A stretch of 64,000 nt of DNA from Melioribacter roseus (GTDB lineage: Bacteria > Bacteroidota > Ignavibacteria > Ignavibacteriales > Melioribacteraceae). Every line of letters begins with the position of its first letter. Positions within the stretch are counted from its first letter, which is position 1. Shown here in pieces: positions 54,959-64,000 of this stretch. The stretch lies in NCBI GenBank assembly GCA_020722065.1, contig DYLK01000005.1, positions 1 through 64,000 of the forward strand, in the 5' to 3' direction. The position numbers were made by a program, and so were the translations under genes. The notes below the pieces were generated by a model. The model was not told the origin of the DNA, did no database searches, and saw nothing but the letters and a program-made list of their open reading frames with translations.

Positions 54959-56929
54959 ATGCAAGCAAAAGAAACAAAACTTCAAGATATAATCGAAGGG
55001 ACAAAACAATATATCTTACCGTTATTCCAAAGAAGTTATAGTTGGGATAAAAAAGAGTGGGAAATTTTATGGGAAGATTTATGCGAATTATCCGAAATAG
55101 AAAATCCACGCTCTCACTTTATTGGTTCAATTGTTAATATGCCAACTACTTCTGTTCCAGAAGGTGTTTCAAAGTATATGCTGATCGATGGACAACAACG
55201 AATTACAACAGTTTTCATTATTCTTGCTTTACTTCGTGACTTAGCTAAACAGAATGATGAAATAGAATTTGCAGAAGAAATCAACAATACGTTATTAGTA
55301 AATCCTTACAAACGAGGAACTGATTATTATAAACTGATGCCAACGCAAATTGACCGTGAAGAATTCCAAAAGCTTATTCAAAATCAGTTGGATGGTAACG
55401 AATCACAAATAAAAAAAGCTTATAATTATTTTGATAGCAAACTCAAAAGAAACCCGATTGGGAAAGACCAACTGAAAAAACTAATAACAAATTATCTTTC
55501 AATTGTTAGTATAGTATTAGATAATGACGATAATCCATACTTAGTATTCGAAAGTCTAAATGCAAAAGGTAGACCACTCACTCAAGCGGATTTAATCAAA
55601 AACTATTTCTTTATGAGAATTCATTATGATCAACAAAATGAAGTTTATACTCGTTATTGGCAACCGATGGAATCACGTCTTGGTGATAAATTAACTGATT
55701 ATATTCGTCATTATTTGATGATGGATGGGTCAATTGTTAAACAAAACGATGTATATCATTCCCTTAAAGAAAAGGTAGATCAAAATAATGCAATCGAATA
55801 CTTAAAAAATCTTTCCAATACTTCTATTTATTATCAAAAATTGATTGCTCCAGAAAACGAAACTGATATTTCAATCAGAAAGTATCTGGTAAGATTAAAC
55901 AGAATTGAAGTAACAACCGCTTATCCATTACTCCTAAATTTCTATAAATCTTTCGCATCTAATTCTATAGATTCAGCACAATTTACTGAATTATTGAAAT
56001 TACTTGAAAATTATCTTATTAGACGATTTATTTGTGGACTACCTACTAATCAACTCAATAAAGTATTCCCAACTGTGATAATCTCGTTAAATACAAATTT
56101 CCAAGGTCGATTCATTAAAGGGATAAAATCAATCCTTTCAACTAAAGGATACCCAAAAAATTCTGCTTTCCGCAAAAGTATACTTGAATCAAAACTATAC
56201 GGTGGTGGAGATAGGTCAATTAAAACTAAACTCATATTGGAATCAATTGAAGAATCTTTTGCACACAGAGAAGCAGTCCCATTTAACAATTTATCGATAG
56301 AACACATTATGCCTCAAACTTTATCTGAATGGTGGCAACATTATCTAGGAGAGGAATGGGAAATTGTTCATGAACTTCAATTACATAATATTGGAAATCT
56401 TACATTAACTGGTTACAATTCGGAATTGTCAAATGATGATTTTCACTCAAAAAAGAAATTATATGCAGATAGCCATTTAGAGATTAATAAATACTTTGCA
56501 AATATAACTGATTGGAAAAAGTTAGATATAGAAAGACGAGCAAGAACACTTTCCGAAATTATGATAAATATTTGGTCATATTTTGGGACTGATGATCCCG
56601 AAGGAATTGAGGTTCAAGATGTCACTGGAACAAATCCGCAAGTATTAACAATTATGGGACAATATTTTTCTGTAAATAATTGGCGTGATGTTTTGGAAAA
56701 CACTTTAAATGTTTTGGCTGATGTAGATCCAGATACTTTTGAATTGTTAATCAATGAATATCCTCGTTTTCTTAACAAAGACAAAAGTAAATTACGTGCT
56801 ATCCGTGAACTTAAAAACGGTTGTTTCGTTGAAGTAAATCTTTCGGCAAAAAGTGTTGAAAAATTTTGTCGTCAGACAATTGAATTTTTTGATTTAAGTC
56901 CCGATGATTGGAAAATACAAGTAGCGTAG
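54959..56929 (+). CDS. DUF262/DUF1524 protein (GmrSD-like, putative defence nuclease)
   Basis: 656 residues. The N-terminal DUF262 (ParB/Srx-like NTPase-nuclease) has 'YILPLFQRSYSWDKKEWEILWEDL' (QRxYxW) and 'LIDGQQRITT' (from L75; D77, R81); 'LVFESLNAKGRPLTQADLIKN' is the second conserved block. The DUF1524 HNH-type nuclease has 'SIEHIMPQ' (His449) and 'HNIGNLTLTGYNSELSN'. This arrangement is that of GmrSD type IV restriction enzymes, which cut glucosylated-hydroxymethylcytosine phage DNA, and of the phosphorothioate-linked relative SspE. A C-terminal module (about 555-656) follows. It stands alone next to tRNA genes, a common site for acquired defence genes. Target modification is unknown. 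Confidence 0.88.
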   Translation: MQAKETKLQDIIEGTKQYILPLFQRSYSWDKKEWEILWEDLCELSEIENPRSHFIGSIVNMPTTSVPEGVSKYMLIDGQQRITTVFIILALLRDLAKQNDEIEFAEEINNTLLVNPYKRGTDYYKLMPTQIDREEFQKLIQNQLDGNESQIKKAYNYFDSKLKRNPIGKDQLKKLITNYLSIVSIVLDNDDNPYLVFESLNAKGRPLTQADLIKNYFFMRIHYDQQNEVYTRYWQPMESRLGDKLTDYIRHYLMMDGSIVKQNDVYHSLKEKVDQNNAIEYLKNLSNTSIYYQKLIAPENETDISIRKYLVRLNRIEVTTAYPLLLNFYKSFASNSIDSAQFTELLKLLENYLIRRFICGLPTNQLNKVFPTVIISLNTNFQGRFIKGIKSILSTKGYPKNSAFRKSILESKLYGGGDRSIKTKLILESIEESFAHREAVPFNNLSIEHIMPQTLSEWWQHYLGEEWEIVHELQLHNIGNLTLTGYNSELSNDDFHSKKKLYADSHLEINKYFANITDWKKLDIERRARTLSEIMINIWSYFGTDDPEGIEVQDVTGTNPQVLTIMGQYFSVNNWRDVLENTLNVLADVDPDTFELLINEYPRFLNKDKSKLRAIRELKNGCFVEVNLSAKSVEKFCRQTIEFFDLSPDDWKIQVA

Positions 56930-57090
56930 AGCTAATCAACTTCTTAACTTATCTAAAATATTGGTTAAGCTGAATTAAAATCTTTGGCTTTGAGTTTTCT
57001 CTATTTTCTTTCTAATTGAAAACGAAAATTAACATTATTCTTAGCAGTAACGACAGGAAATCCGTAATTCGATAATTCATTTGATTTTCT

Positions 57091-57098
57091 TATCTTTG
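57091..57098 (+). promoter_or_regulatory. Candidate -7 promoter element before trpS
   Basis: TATCTTTG matches the Bacteroidota TAnnTTTG consensus and lies 24 nt before the trpS start codon, after a 160-nt gap that follows the DUF262 gene. A correctly spaced -33 TTTG is not evident. Confidence 0.42.
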
Positions 57099-57122
57099 CA
57101 AGTCTAAAAATTACAAAGGTTT

Positions 57123-58103
57123 ATGAAAAAGAAAAGAATACTAAGCGGAATGCGTCCGACAGGGAAATTGCATATTGGTCATTATGTTGGAGCTTTAGAA
57201 AATTGGATTGAATTACAAAAAAAATATGAAAGTTATCACTTAATAGCAGATTATCACGTATTAACTACAAATTTAGATTCATTAAATATTTATGAAAATA
57301 CATTAGAAATGGTAATGGATTGGCTTGCGGCTGGAATTAACCCAGAAACTACGCCGATGTTTCGTCAATCTAAAATAAAAGAGCATTCAGAATTATTTTT
57401 AATTTTTTCGATGCTAATAACCAAAGCAAGATTGGAACGAAATCCCACTTTGAAAGAACAAGTCCGCGATTTGAATATTGAAAACATAATTTTCGGACAT
57501 CTCGGTTATCCAATTTTGCAAAGTGCTGATATTCTTCTTTATAAAGGCGAACTTGTTCCAGTTGGCGAAGATCAAGTCCCGCATGTAGAAATTACACGAG
57601 AAATTGCTCGAAAATTCAATAATCAATATGGAATTGTTTTCCCAGAAAGTGAACCACTTTTAACCAAATTTTCTCGTTTGCCAGGATTGGATGGACAAGC
57701 AAAAATGAGTAAATCACTCGGAAATACAATTTTGATGAGTGATAATAAAGAAGAAATAACTACAAAAATTCGAAAAGCTGTAACTGATCCACAAAAAATA
57801 CGAAGAAACGACCCAGGACATCCTGAAGTTTGTACAATTTTCACATATCACAAAAAGTTTAACACGGAAGAAATATCAGAAATTGAAACAAATTGCAAAT
57901 CTGGTGCTTTAGGTTGTGTAGATTGCAAACTAAAATGTTCAACAAAAATTGATGAATTCCTTTCTCCAATGCGAGAAAAAAGAATTATTTATGAAAACGA
58001 CAAGCAAAAGGTTGTTGAAATTTTGCACGAAGGCGAAAAAATAGCCAGTAAAGTTGCAAAAGCGACAATGGACGAAGTTAGACAAGTGATGAAATTAGGC
58101 TAA
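57123..58103 (+). CDS. trpS: Tryptophanyl-tRNA synthetase
   Basis: 326 residues, usual length of the bacterial class I enzyme. The HIGH-type motif is 'RPTGKLHIGHYVGALENW' and the KMSKS loop is 'GLDGQAKMSKSLGNTI'; 'GYPILQSADILLYKGELVPVGEDQVPHVEITREIARKFN' is the Trp/ATP site. It is the first gene of a close-packed plus-strand operon (scpA, scpB, rluB, lysS). Confidence 0.96.
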   Translation: MKKKRILSGMRPTGKLHIGHYVGALENWIELQKKYESYHLIADYHVLTTNLDSLNIYENTLEMVMDWLAAGINPETTPMFRQSKIKEHSELFLIFSMLITKARLERNPTLKEQVRDLNIENIIFGHLGYPILQSADILLYKGELVPVGEDQVPHVEITREIARKFNNQYGIVFPESEPLLTKFSRLPGLDGQAKMSKSLGNTILMSDNKEEITTKIRKAVTDPQKIRRNDPGHPEVCTIFTYHKKFNTEEISEIETNCKSGALGCVDCKLKCSTKIDEFLSPMREKRIIYENDKQKVVEILHEGEKIASKVAKATMDEVRQVMKLG

Positions 58104-58104
58104 A

Positions 58105-58821
58105 GTGTATAAAATTAAACTTGAGCAGTTTGAAGGTCCATTAGATTTACTTCTTTTCTTCATCAAAAGAGATGAATTGGATATTTACGATATTCCAATT
58201 TCATATATCACAAAAAATTTTATTGAATACATCAATCTGATGGAAGAATTAAATCTTGAAATTGCTGGTGATTTTATTCTAATGGCCGCAACATTAATGC
58301 AAATAAAAGTGAAAATGTTATTGCCGCGTGAAAAAAATCCAAAAGGCGAGGAAATTGACCCGCGTGAAGAATTAGTTCAAAAACTTTTGGAATACAAGCG
58401 TTATAAAGAAATGTCAGAAGAATTTTCAATACTTGAAAGCGAGCAGAGAAAAGTATTTTATCGTGGATATTTTGAGGAAGATGAAAAACAAAAAATGGAT
58501 GACCTCGGGACTTTACTAAAAAACATAACACTTTTCGATCTTGCAAGAGCATTCAAAAAAGCGATAGATTCCAAACCAATTGCACCAATTCATACTATTG
58601 AGAAAATTAACATCACTATTGAAGAACAAATGAATTTCGTTCTCAATAAAATTGGTTCGAATAGAAGCATTTCATTTTTAGTGCTTGTCGAAGAAATTAC
58701 GCATAGAATAATTGTAGTTGTAACTTTTATTGCCGTTCTCGAAATGGTGAAACTTGGCAAAATCGATTTACACGAATCAGAAAATTTTAATGATTTTGAG
58801 ATATTTAAGCTAAATGGATAA
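58105..58821 (+). CDS. scpA: Segregation and condensation protein A
   Basis: 238 residues with a GTG start one base after the trpS stop; no ATG lies in the conserved N-terminus. The kleisin start 'YKIKLEQFEGPLDLLLFFIKRDELDIYDIPISYITKNFIEYI' and the middle block 'AGDFILMAATLMQIKVKMLLP' are diagnostic; the C-terminal winged helix ('RIIVVVTFIAVLEMVKLGKIDLHES') binds the SMC head. It works with SMC (34.4-38.0 kb) and ScpB. Confidence 0.94.
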   Translation: MYKIKLEQFEGPLDLLLFFIKRDELDIYDIPISYITKNFIEYINLMEELNLEIAGDFILMAATLMQIKVKMLLPREKNPKGEEIDPREELVQKLLEYKRYKEMSEEFSILESEQRKVFYRGYFEEDEKQKMDDLGTLLKNITLFDLARAFKKAIDSKPIAPIHTIEKINITIEEQMNFVLNKIGSNRSISFLVLVEEITHRIIVVVTFIAVLEMVKLGKIDLHESENFNDFEIFKLNG

Positions 58822-59455
58822 AGAATATAAATCTATAATTGAAGCAATAATATTTGCTTCTGACGAACCGATTAAAGAAAAAGACATTTTAACTGTTCTA
58901 AAAGAAATTGACGGAGAAGATATCCGTTTAAAACTTGGTGAATTAAAATCGCTCGTTGACGAATTAAATGAAGAATATACAGCAAATAATCGTTCTTTTA
59001 GAATCCGAGCAATTGCGGGTGGATTTACATTTGCAACTAACGTTGAATATTCAAAATATGTTGGATATTTAACAACAGAAAAAAGTAAAAGAAGATTAAG
59101 CCAATCAGCTTTAGAAACACTTGCACTTGTTGCTTATAAACAACCAATTACAAAACCTGAAGTAGAATCGTTACGTGGCGTAAATTCTGATTATATGCTA
59201 ACAACTTTGCTCGAAAAAAATCTAATAAAAATTGATGGAAGAGCCGAGACAATTGGTCGTCCGCTTTTATACACAACAACAGATGAATTCCTAAAATATT
59301 TTGGGTTAAATTCACTTGCCGATTTACCAAAACCACGAGAAATAGACGATATTATGAAAGATGCAGATTTTTTGGAACAACGCCGTCAGTTAATGTTGAA
59401 CCAAATTGAAGAAGAAATGGAAGAAGGAATAGAAAAAAATGATGAGACTGAATAA
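58814..59455 (+). CDS. scpB: Segregation and condensation protein B
   Basis: 213 residues, overlapping scpA by 8 nt. Two winged-helix domains: 'SIIEAIIFASDEPIKEKDIL' at the start and 'LSQSALETLALVAYKQPITKPEVESLRGVNSDYMLTTLLEKNLIKIDGRAETIGRPLLYTTTDEFLKYFGLNSLADLP' in the second, the most conserved part of the family. The C-terminal tail is acidic. It dimerises on the ScpA linker and regulates SMC loading. Confidence 0.95.
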   Translation: MDKEYKSIIEAIIFASDEPIKEKDILTVLKEIDGEDIRLKLGELKSLVDELNEEYTANNRSFRIRAIAGGFTFATNVEYSKYVGYLTTEKSKRRLSQSALETLALVAYKQPITKPEVESLRGVNSDYMLTTLLEKNLIKIDGRAETIGRPLLYTTTDEFLKYFGLNSLADLPKPREIDDIMKDADFLEQRRQLMLNQIEEEMEEGIEKNDETE

Positions 59456-60140
59456 ATTTTTAGCAGAAAGTGGAGTTGCTTCACGGCGAAAAGCTGATGA
59501 ATTAATTGTTCAAGGAAGAGTAGATGTAAACTTAAAAACTATTTCTGAATTAGGTTACGAGATTGATGAGACCAAAGACGTTGTTATGGTTGATGGAGAA
59601 AAAGTAAAGATTGAACCGAAAGTATATTATCTTCTTAATAAACCAAAAGGATATGTTACTACAACATCTGATGAAAGACATCGTCCAACGGTTGTACAGT
59701 TAATCAAAACAAATAAGGCAATATTTCCCGTTGGAAGGTTAGATTTTAACACAACAGGTATTTTATTGCTAACTAACGATGGCGAGTTCGCTAATAAACT
59801 TACTCATCCATCTTTTAAAGCCGAAAGAATTTACACAGCAAAATTAAATTATGATTTAGATGAAAAGCACGTTGAAAAGCTATTAAACGGAATTATGGTT
59901 GATGGAAGGAAAAGTAAATTCACAATTTGCGAAGTACTTGGGAAAAACAATAGAACGAAAATTAAAGTTGGTACGTTAGAAGGAAGAAATCACTTTGTAA
60001 AAAAAATGTTCGAAACACTTGGTTACAAAGTCCTTGAACTAAATCGCGAAAGTTTCGGGAAATTCAAACTCGGAACTTTACCATTAGGACATTACATAGA
60101 ATTAACAAAATCTGAAATAGATAGAATAATTTCAAAATAG
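59439..60140 (+). CDS. rluB: rRNA pseudouridine synthase (RluB/RsuA family)
   Basis: 233 residues (a second ATG directly follows the first). An S4 RNA-binding domain ('[29 protein letters not shown]', about 2-60) precedes the catalytic domain with Asp in '[30 protein letters not shown]' and '[26 protein letters not shown]'. It converts uridine of 23S (or 16S) rRNA to pseudouridine; RluB (U2605) is the most likely type. It overlaps scpB by 17 nt, the usual scpB-rluB pairing. Confidence 0.9.
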   Translation: MMRLNKFLAESGVASRRKADELIVQGRVDVNLKTISELGYEIDETKDVVMVDGEKVKIEPKVYYLLNKPKGYVTTTSDERHRPTVVQLIKTNKAIFPVGRLDFNTTGILLLTNDGEFANKLTHPSFKAERIYTAKLNYDLDEKHVEKLLNGIMVDGRKSKFTICEVLGKNNRTKIKVGTLEGRNHFVKKMFETLGYKVLELNRESFGKFKLGTLPLGHYIELTKSEIDRIISK

Positions 60141-60148
60141 GAGAATTA

Positions 60149-61657
60149 GTGGAAAATCAAAATACACAAGAAGTAAATGATTTGATTTTAAGACGACTCG
60201 AAGAACTTGAAGAATTAAAGAAAAGAGGCGTAAATCCTTTTGGATATGAATTTTACACAGACAGCAATTCCGAACAAATAAAACAGAATTTCGACCAACT
60301 TGAAGGAAAAGATGTAAGTATTGCTGGCAGAATTATGGCAATTCGCAAAATGGGGAAAGCATCTTTTGTCCATTTGCAAGATAGTTACGGAAAAATTCAA
60401 TTTTATTTGCGATTGGATGACGTTGGCGAGGAATCTTATTCCAATTTTAAGCTATTTGATATTGGTGATATTATTGGGATTTCTGGATTTGTGTTCAAAA
60501 CTAAAACTGGTGAAATTTCTGTACATGCTAAATCAATTCAACTGCTTGCAAAATCAATTCGACCAATTCCAATAGCAAAAGAATCAATCGATGAACAAGG
60601 AAATAAGGTAATTCACGACCAATTTGCTGATAAAGAAATGCGTTATCGACAAAGATACGTCGATTTAATTGTAAATCCAGAAGTGAAAGACACATTCAAA
60701 AAACGAAGTAAAATTATTTCCGAAATCAGAAAATATCTTGATAAAAATAATTTTCTTGAAGTTGAAACTCCAATTCTTCAACCACTTTATGGCGGAGCAG
60801 CCGCAAGACCATTTATCACTCATCACAATACGTTAGATACAACTCTTTACATGAGAATTGCTGACGAACTTTACTTAAAAAGACTGATTGTTGGTGGTTT
60901 TGATGCTGTTTATGAAATATCAAAAGATTTTAGAAATGAAGGAATGGATAGAACACACAATCCCGAATTTACAATGATGGAACTTTACATTGCTTATAAA
61001 GATTATAATTGGATGATGGTTTTTGTCGAAGAAATGTTCAAACACATTGCCGAAAAAGTTTTTGGTACAACAATATTTCAGATTGAAGGGAATAAAATAG
61101 ATTTTGGAAAACCTTGGAATAGAATCTCAATGGTTGATGAATTGCAAAAAGTTACTGGTTTGGATGTTCTTTCTGCAACTAAAGATGAATTGAAAGCGGA
61201 ATTATTAAAACATCAAATTAAACCTGAAGATGGCGATAGCAAAGGGAAATTGATTGACCAACTATTTGAAGTTACAATTCAGAATAATCTTATTCAGCCA
61301 ACATTCATCACTGATTATCCTGTTGAACTTTCTCCACTTGCCAAAAAACACAGAAATCGGGAAGGATTAGTCGAACGATTTGAAGGTTTTGTTGTTGGAA
61401 GAGAAATTTGTAATGCGTTTTCAGAATTAAATGACCCAATCGATCAAAAGGAACGTTTTGAAGAGCAATCAAAAGCACGCGATGAAGGTGATGAAGAAGC
61501 TCATCAAGTAGATTATGATTTTGTTAGAGCTTTAGAATATGGAATGCCACCAACAGCTGGTTTAGGCGTTGGAATTGACAGATTAGTAATGTTGTTTACA
61601 AATCAAAGTTCAATCCGAGATGTAATTCTATTTCCACAAATGAAAGCGGAAAAATAA
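60149..61657 (+). CDS. lysS: Lysyl-tRNA synthetase, class II
   Basis: 502 residues with a GTG start following a TAGGAGAA ribosome-binding site. An OB-fold anticodon-binding domain (about 55-150, '[23 protein letters not shown]') and the class II core: motif 1 '[29 protein letters not shown]', motif 2 '[20 protein letters not shown]' and motif 3 '[27 protein letters not shown]'. It charges tRNA-Lys. Length and motif set are normal. Confidence 0.97.
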   Translation: MENQNTQEVNDLILRRLEELEELKKRGVNPFGYEFYTDSNSEQIKQNFDQLEGKDVSIAGRIMAIRKMGKASFVHLQDSYGKIQFYLRLDDVGEESYSNFKLFDIGDIIGISGFVFKTKTGEISVHAKSIQLLAKSIRPIPIAKESIDEQGNKVIHDQFADKEMRYRQRYVDLIVNPEVKDTFKKRSKIISEIRKYLDKNNFLEVETPILQPLYGGAAARPFITHHNTLDTTLYMRIADELYLKRLIVGGFDAVYEISKDFRNEGMDRTHNPEFTMMELYIAYKDYNWMMVFVEEMFKHIAEKVFGTTIFQIEGNKIDFGKPWNRISMVDELQKVTGLDVLSATKDELKAELLKHQIKPEDGDSKGKLIDQLFEVTIQNNLIQPTFITDYPVELSPLAKKHRNREGLVERFEGFVVGREICNAFSELNDPIDQKERFEEQSKARDEGDEEAHQVDYDFVRALEYGMPPTAGLGVGIDRLVMLFTNQSSIRDVILFPQMKAEK

Positions 61658-61659
61658 TC

Positions 61660-62595
61660 TTGCGATTTATTCTCACTTTTACAATATTTTTTTTAATCAA
61701 CTCGGTTTTTGCTCAAAATCGAGTTGATAGTTTATCTAACTCAATAACATATTTAAACAGAGATTTTCAGTTAAGTAAATTGAATTTGCAAAACATTCCA
61801 AACGTTGAAAAAGTCCCGGAATTTCAAAAAGAATTAGATTGGGGTTATCTCGCTTTGGGAAGTGGAATTACTCTCGCCGCTGGTTTGGGAGTACATTTTT
61901 ATCAAGCAAATGCTTGGTGGCAAGACCAAAGTGCTGAATTTCACGTTGTGAATGATTGGAAATATGCTCGCGGAATTGATAAATTCGGGCATTTTTATGC
62001 AACTCAATTGCTTGCTCACGGATTTAGTACTTACCTTGAAACAACAAATCTTTCTGAAGAACATAACGCAATACTAAGTTCAAGTTTAGCCTTTTTGTTT
62101 GAAATTTATGTCGAAATTGAAGATGGCTACGGTCCCAATTGGGGATTTTCTCCAGGTGATGCAACAATGGATTTTCTTGGAGCAAGTTACTATTCGGCAC
62201 AATATTATTTCCCTTTACTTAATAATTTTCAGCCACGAATAAGCTATTATCCAACAAAAAAAGTTCTTGAAGGAAACACAAATGCAATAATTATTGATGA
62301 TTACGAAGGACAAACTTTTTGGATTGCAACTCGGATTGAAAAATTACTACCCAAAAACTACAGAGATTTTTGGCCTAATTGGCTTATGCTTTCTGTTGGA
62401 ACTTCAGCACGGAATCTTGATGGCGCTGGCGGTGGAATTAATGAATTTTACTTGGCTTTAGATTATGACCCGCTTGAATTACCAATTCACGGGAAATTTG
62501 CTAATTTTATTAAAAATTCGTTAAATTACGTGCATTTCCCAATGCCTGGAATTCGTATTTCACCAAATTTTGCAGGATTTGCAATTGTTTATTAA
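61660..62595 (+). CDS. DUF2279 exported protein (YfiM-like)
   Basis: 311 residues with a TTG start 2 nt after lysS. Signal peptide 1-18 ('FLINSVFAQ'). The DUF2279 core contains 'ARGIDKFGHFYATQLLAHGFS' and 'EIEDGYGPNWGFSPGDATMDFLGASYYSAQYYFP', whose His, Glu and Asp residues are conserved in this predicted periplasmic or outer-membrane family. The end 'LPIHGKFANFIKNSLNYVHFPMPGIRISPNFAGFAIVY' is the typical beta-rich tail. Function unknown. It overlaps the next glycosyltransferase gene. Confidence 0.85.
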   Translation: MRFILTFTIFFLINSVFAQNRVDSLSNSITYLNRDFQLSKLNLQNIPNVEKVPEFQKELDWGYLALGSGITLAAGLGVHFYQANAWWQDQSAEFHVVNDWKYARGIDKFGHFYATQLLAHGFSTYLETTNLSEEHNAILSSSLAFLFEIYVEIEDGYGPNWGFSPGDATMDFLGASYYSAQYYFPLLNNFQPRISYYPTKKVLEGNTNAIIIDDYEGQTFWIATRIEKLLPKNYRDFWPNWLMLSVGTSARNLDGAGGGINEFYLALDYDPLELPIHGKFANFIKNSLNYVHFPMPGIRISPNFAGFAIVY

Positions 62596-63331
62596 TCAAA
62601 AAATAAAGTATTCATTTATAATTCCCACTTTGAATGAAGAAAAACTGATTGGGGATTTACTTTCATCCTTGAAAGATTACCAAAAAACTTCAAATTATCC
62701 TTTCGAAATAATTATTTCAGATGGCGGAAGCAAAGACAAAACAACCGAAATCGCTCGAAAATACACAAACAAAGTGTTTATTCATTCTGAAAATTGCCGA
62801 CAAAAAATTTCAGAAGGAAGAAATGTTGGGGCTCAAAATGCTGATGGCGAAATTCTAATTTTCATCAATTGTGATGTGAGAATTGAAAATTATGATAAAT
62901 TTTTCGAAATAATTGAACGAAAATTTATAAATCAAAATTTTATCGCACTAACATTTGCAGTAAAAGTTTTTCCAGAAGAAGAGAAATTATCTGACAAAAT
63001 ATTTTTATCATTTTATAATCGATATTTTCACTTACTTAATTATTTGGGAATGGGAATGGGTAGGGGAGAATGCCAAATTGTTAAAAAACAAGACTTTATC
63101 GCAATTGGCGGTTACGACGAAAATAAAGTTGCGGGTGAAGATTTTGACCTTTTTATGAGATTACGCCGAAAAGGTAAAATTCTATTTTATCAAAAGTTTA
63201 AAATATTTGAATCGCCACGGAGATATCGCAAATTTGGACATTGGCGAATTCTACTTTCTTGGTTTATAAATGCAATTGCCGTACTTTTGTTTAATAAATC
63301 AATTTCGAAGCAATGGGAAGAAGTAAGATGA
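62570..63331 (+). CDS. Family 2 glycosyltransferase
   Basis: 253 residues if the TTG at 62570 is used, overlapping the DUF2279 gene by 26 nt; a TTG at 62585 would also fit and would start just before the conserved 'KYSFIIPTLNEEKLIGDLLSSL'. GT-A landmarks: 'EIIISDGGSKDKTTEIA', 'ILIFINCDVRIEN' (DxD-like), 'GGYDENKVAGEDFDLFMRLRRKGK' (catalytic acid). It resembles the TIGR04283-like, non-processive group with one C-terminal hydrophobic segment ('RILLSWFINAIAVLLF'). Acceptor unknown. Confidence 0.85.
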   Translation: MQDLQLFINQKIKYSFIIPTLNEEKLIGDLLSSLKDYQKTSNYPFEIIISDGGSKDKTTEIARKYTNKVFIHSENCRQKISEGRNVGAQNADGEILIFINCDVRIENYDKFFEIIERKFINQNFIALTFAVKVFPEEEKLSDKIFLSFYNRYFHLLNYLGMGMGRGECQIVKKQDFIAIGGYDENKVAGEDFDLFMRLRRKGKILFYQKFKIFESPRRYRKFGHWRILLSWFINAIAVLLFNKSISKQWEEVR

Positions 63332-64000
63332 GAAAAATTGTATTTCTATTTTTGGTTGTTGCCCAAATTTCATATTCACAAGTGAATTTTGTCCCAGTTG
63401 ACCACAAAATATACTCTTTTTTAGAAAGGATGTCGGTCGCAAATTTTATTACTAATTACAATTCATTTGAAATTCCAAAAAGTGGAAAAGAAATTGGCAG
63501 TTATTTATCAGAAATTGATAAGACAAAATTAAGTGCGATTGACAAAGCTAAATTAGATGATTTTTTAGATGAATTCCAACTTGAGATTACGGGTGAAACT
63601 AATAATATTCAATCAATTATTGAAAATCCGAATTCTTCATTAACACGTAAAACAAGATTTTTTTATTTCAATTCAGATAATTCCAACAATAATTTATATG
63701 TCAAATTACTCGGCGAAACAAAATTCATCTCACAAATTGATGATAAAAAGGTAGTTTCCGCCACTCCATTCAAATTTGGAGGAGAAATTGGAGGTACGTT
63801 TTCCAACAATTTTGGATTCCAAATTCAAGGAATAAATGGCTCGTTTTTCGGGGAAAAATCAATTTTGTTAAAAGATTCTGAATATAATGATAATTATAAA
63901 TTCAATTTACCAGATTCACAAGCTGGTAGCAGTTTTTATGATGAAACTCGTGGGAGTTTAATATATCAGGATCAAAATTTTATTTTTAGATTTGGAAGAG
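63328..64000 (+). CDS. Putative outer-membrane protein (Wzi/capsule-assembly-like), cut by window end
   Basis: The first 224 codons of a gene that continues beyond the window; the ATG overlaps the glycosyltransferase stop (ATGA). A signal peptide (about 1-18, 'FLFLVVAQISYSQ') is followed by 'VNFVPVDHKIYSFLERMSVANFI', a helical opening common to Ignavibacteria-type Wzi/OprD-like barrel proteins, then beta-strand-rich sequence ('TPFKFGGEIGGTFSNNFGFQIQGINGSFFGEK', 'GSLIYQDQNFIFRFGR'). That, and the glycosyltransferase upstream, suggest an envelope-polysaccharide role. The family assignment is tentative because the protein is incomplete. Confidence 0.6.
   Translation, partial: MRKIVFLFLVVAQISYSQVNFVPVDHKIYSFLERMSVANFITNYNSFEIPKSGKEIGSYLSEIDKTKLSAIDKAKLDDFLDEFQLEITGETNNIQSIIENPNSSLTRKTRFFYFNSDNSNNNLYVKLLGETKFISQIDDKKVVSATPFKFGGEIGGTFSNNFGFQIQGINGSFFGEKSILLKDSEYNDNYKFNLPDSQAGSSFYDETRGSLIYQDQNFIFRFGR

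Noticed and set aside
1-64000. CRISPR array, rRNA operon, prophage or replication origin
   Set aside because: No direct-repeat array with spacers, no rRNA-like sequence, no phage structural genes and no DnaA-box cluster were seen.

Overview
The window is AT-rich bacterial chromosome, densely coded on both strands, from a diderm of the Bacteroidota/Chlorobiota/Ignavibacteriota (FCB) group; an Ignavibacteria-like organism fits best. The reasons are type-IX-secretion C-terminal sorting domains of the 'QNYPNP ... AGEYEV ... LPSGVYFY' type, lipid A genes (lpxB, lpxK), candidate promoters with the TAnnTTTG -7 element typical of the group, and a mixture of purple-spot housekeeping genes with respiratory accessory genes. 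No rRNA, CRISPR array, prophage or replication origin was seen.

Layout. 1-3.8 kb: a TetR-regulated RND/MMPL-type exporter with a LolA-like periplasmic partner and two near-identical operator palindromes. 3.8-5.7 kb: a DUF2202 gene cut at its 5' end by a decayed IS3-family element. 5.8-12 kb: rsmI, a lysine-catabolic pair (stand-alone lysine-ketoglutarate reductase plus ALDH7-type aldehyde dehydrogenase), an alpha/beta hydrolase and a DEDDh exonuclease/GIY-YIG fusion. 12-18.8 kb: a hybrid histidine kinase and then an apparent respiratory sulfur operon (octaheme cytochrome c, cytochrome b, two YeeE/YedE sulfur transporters, the second fused to a rhodanese-like domain lacking its cysteine). 18.9-28 kb: a glycosyltransferase, a secreted M14 carboxypeptidase, tpx, a floA - unknown - UvrD-like helicase operon, and queA-ispD. 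28-40.5 kb: one long minus-strand directon of a GH2-like/membrane fusion, smc, a HAD phosphatase, lpxB, a DUF374 acyltransferase, lpxK and ppdK, closed by a hairpin terminator. 40.6-52.6 kb: class V aminotransferase, site-2 protease, aroQ, a MerR regulator, tRNA-Pro, purF, a giant secreted subtilase, pgsA, ftsY and a diacylglycerol-kinase-like gene. 52.6-57 kb: HIT protein, a sigma-54 response regulator, tRNA-Val and tRNA-Gly, and a DUF262/DUF1524 (GmrSD-like) putative defence gene. 57-64 kb: trpS-scpA-scpB-rluB-lysS, a DUF2279 protein, a glycosyltransferase, and the start of a putative outer-membrane protein that runs off the window.

How genes work together: SMC and ScpA/ScpB form one condensin although encoded 20 kb apart; lpxB, lpxK and the DUF374 acyltransferase belong to lipid A assembly; the octaheme cytochrome and cytochrome b could pass electrons between the quinone pool and a periplasmic sulfur (or nitrogen) compound while the YeeE proteins carry a sulfur species across the membrane. 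The most unusual pieces are that sulfur operon, the monofunctional lysine-ketoglutarate reductase without an adjacent saccharopine dehydrogenase, the GH2-like membrane fusion beside smc, and the sigma-54 activator with an altered GAFTGA loop. No wholly new system could be proven from the sequence alone.
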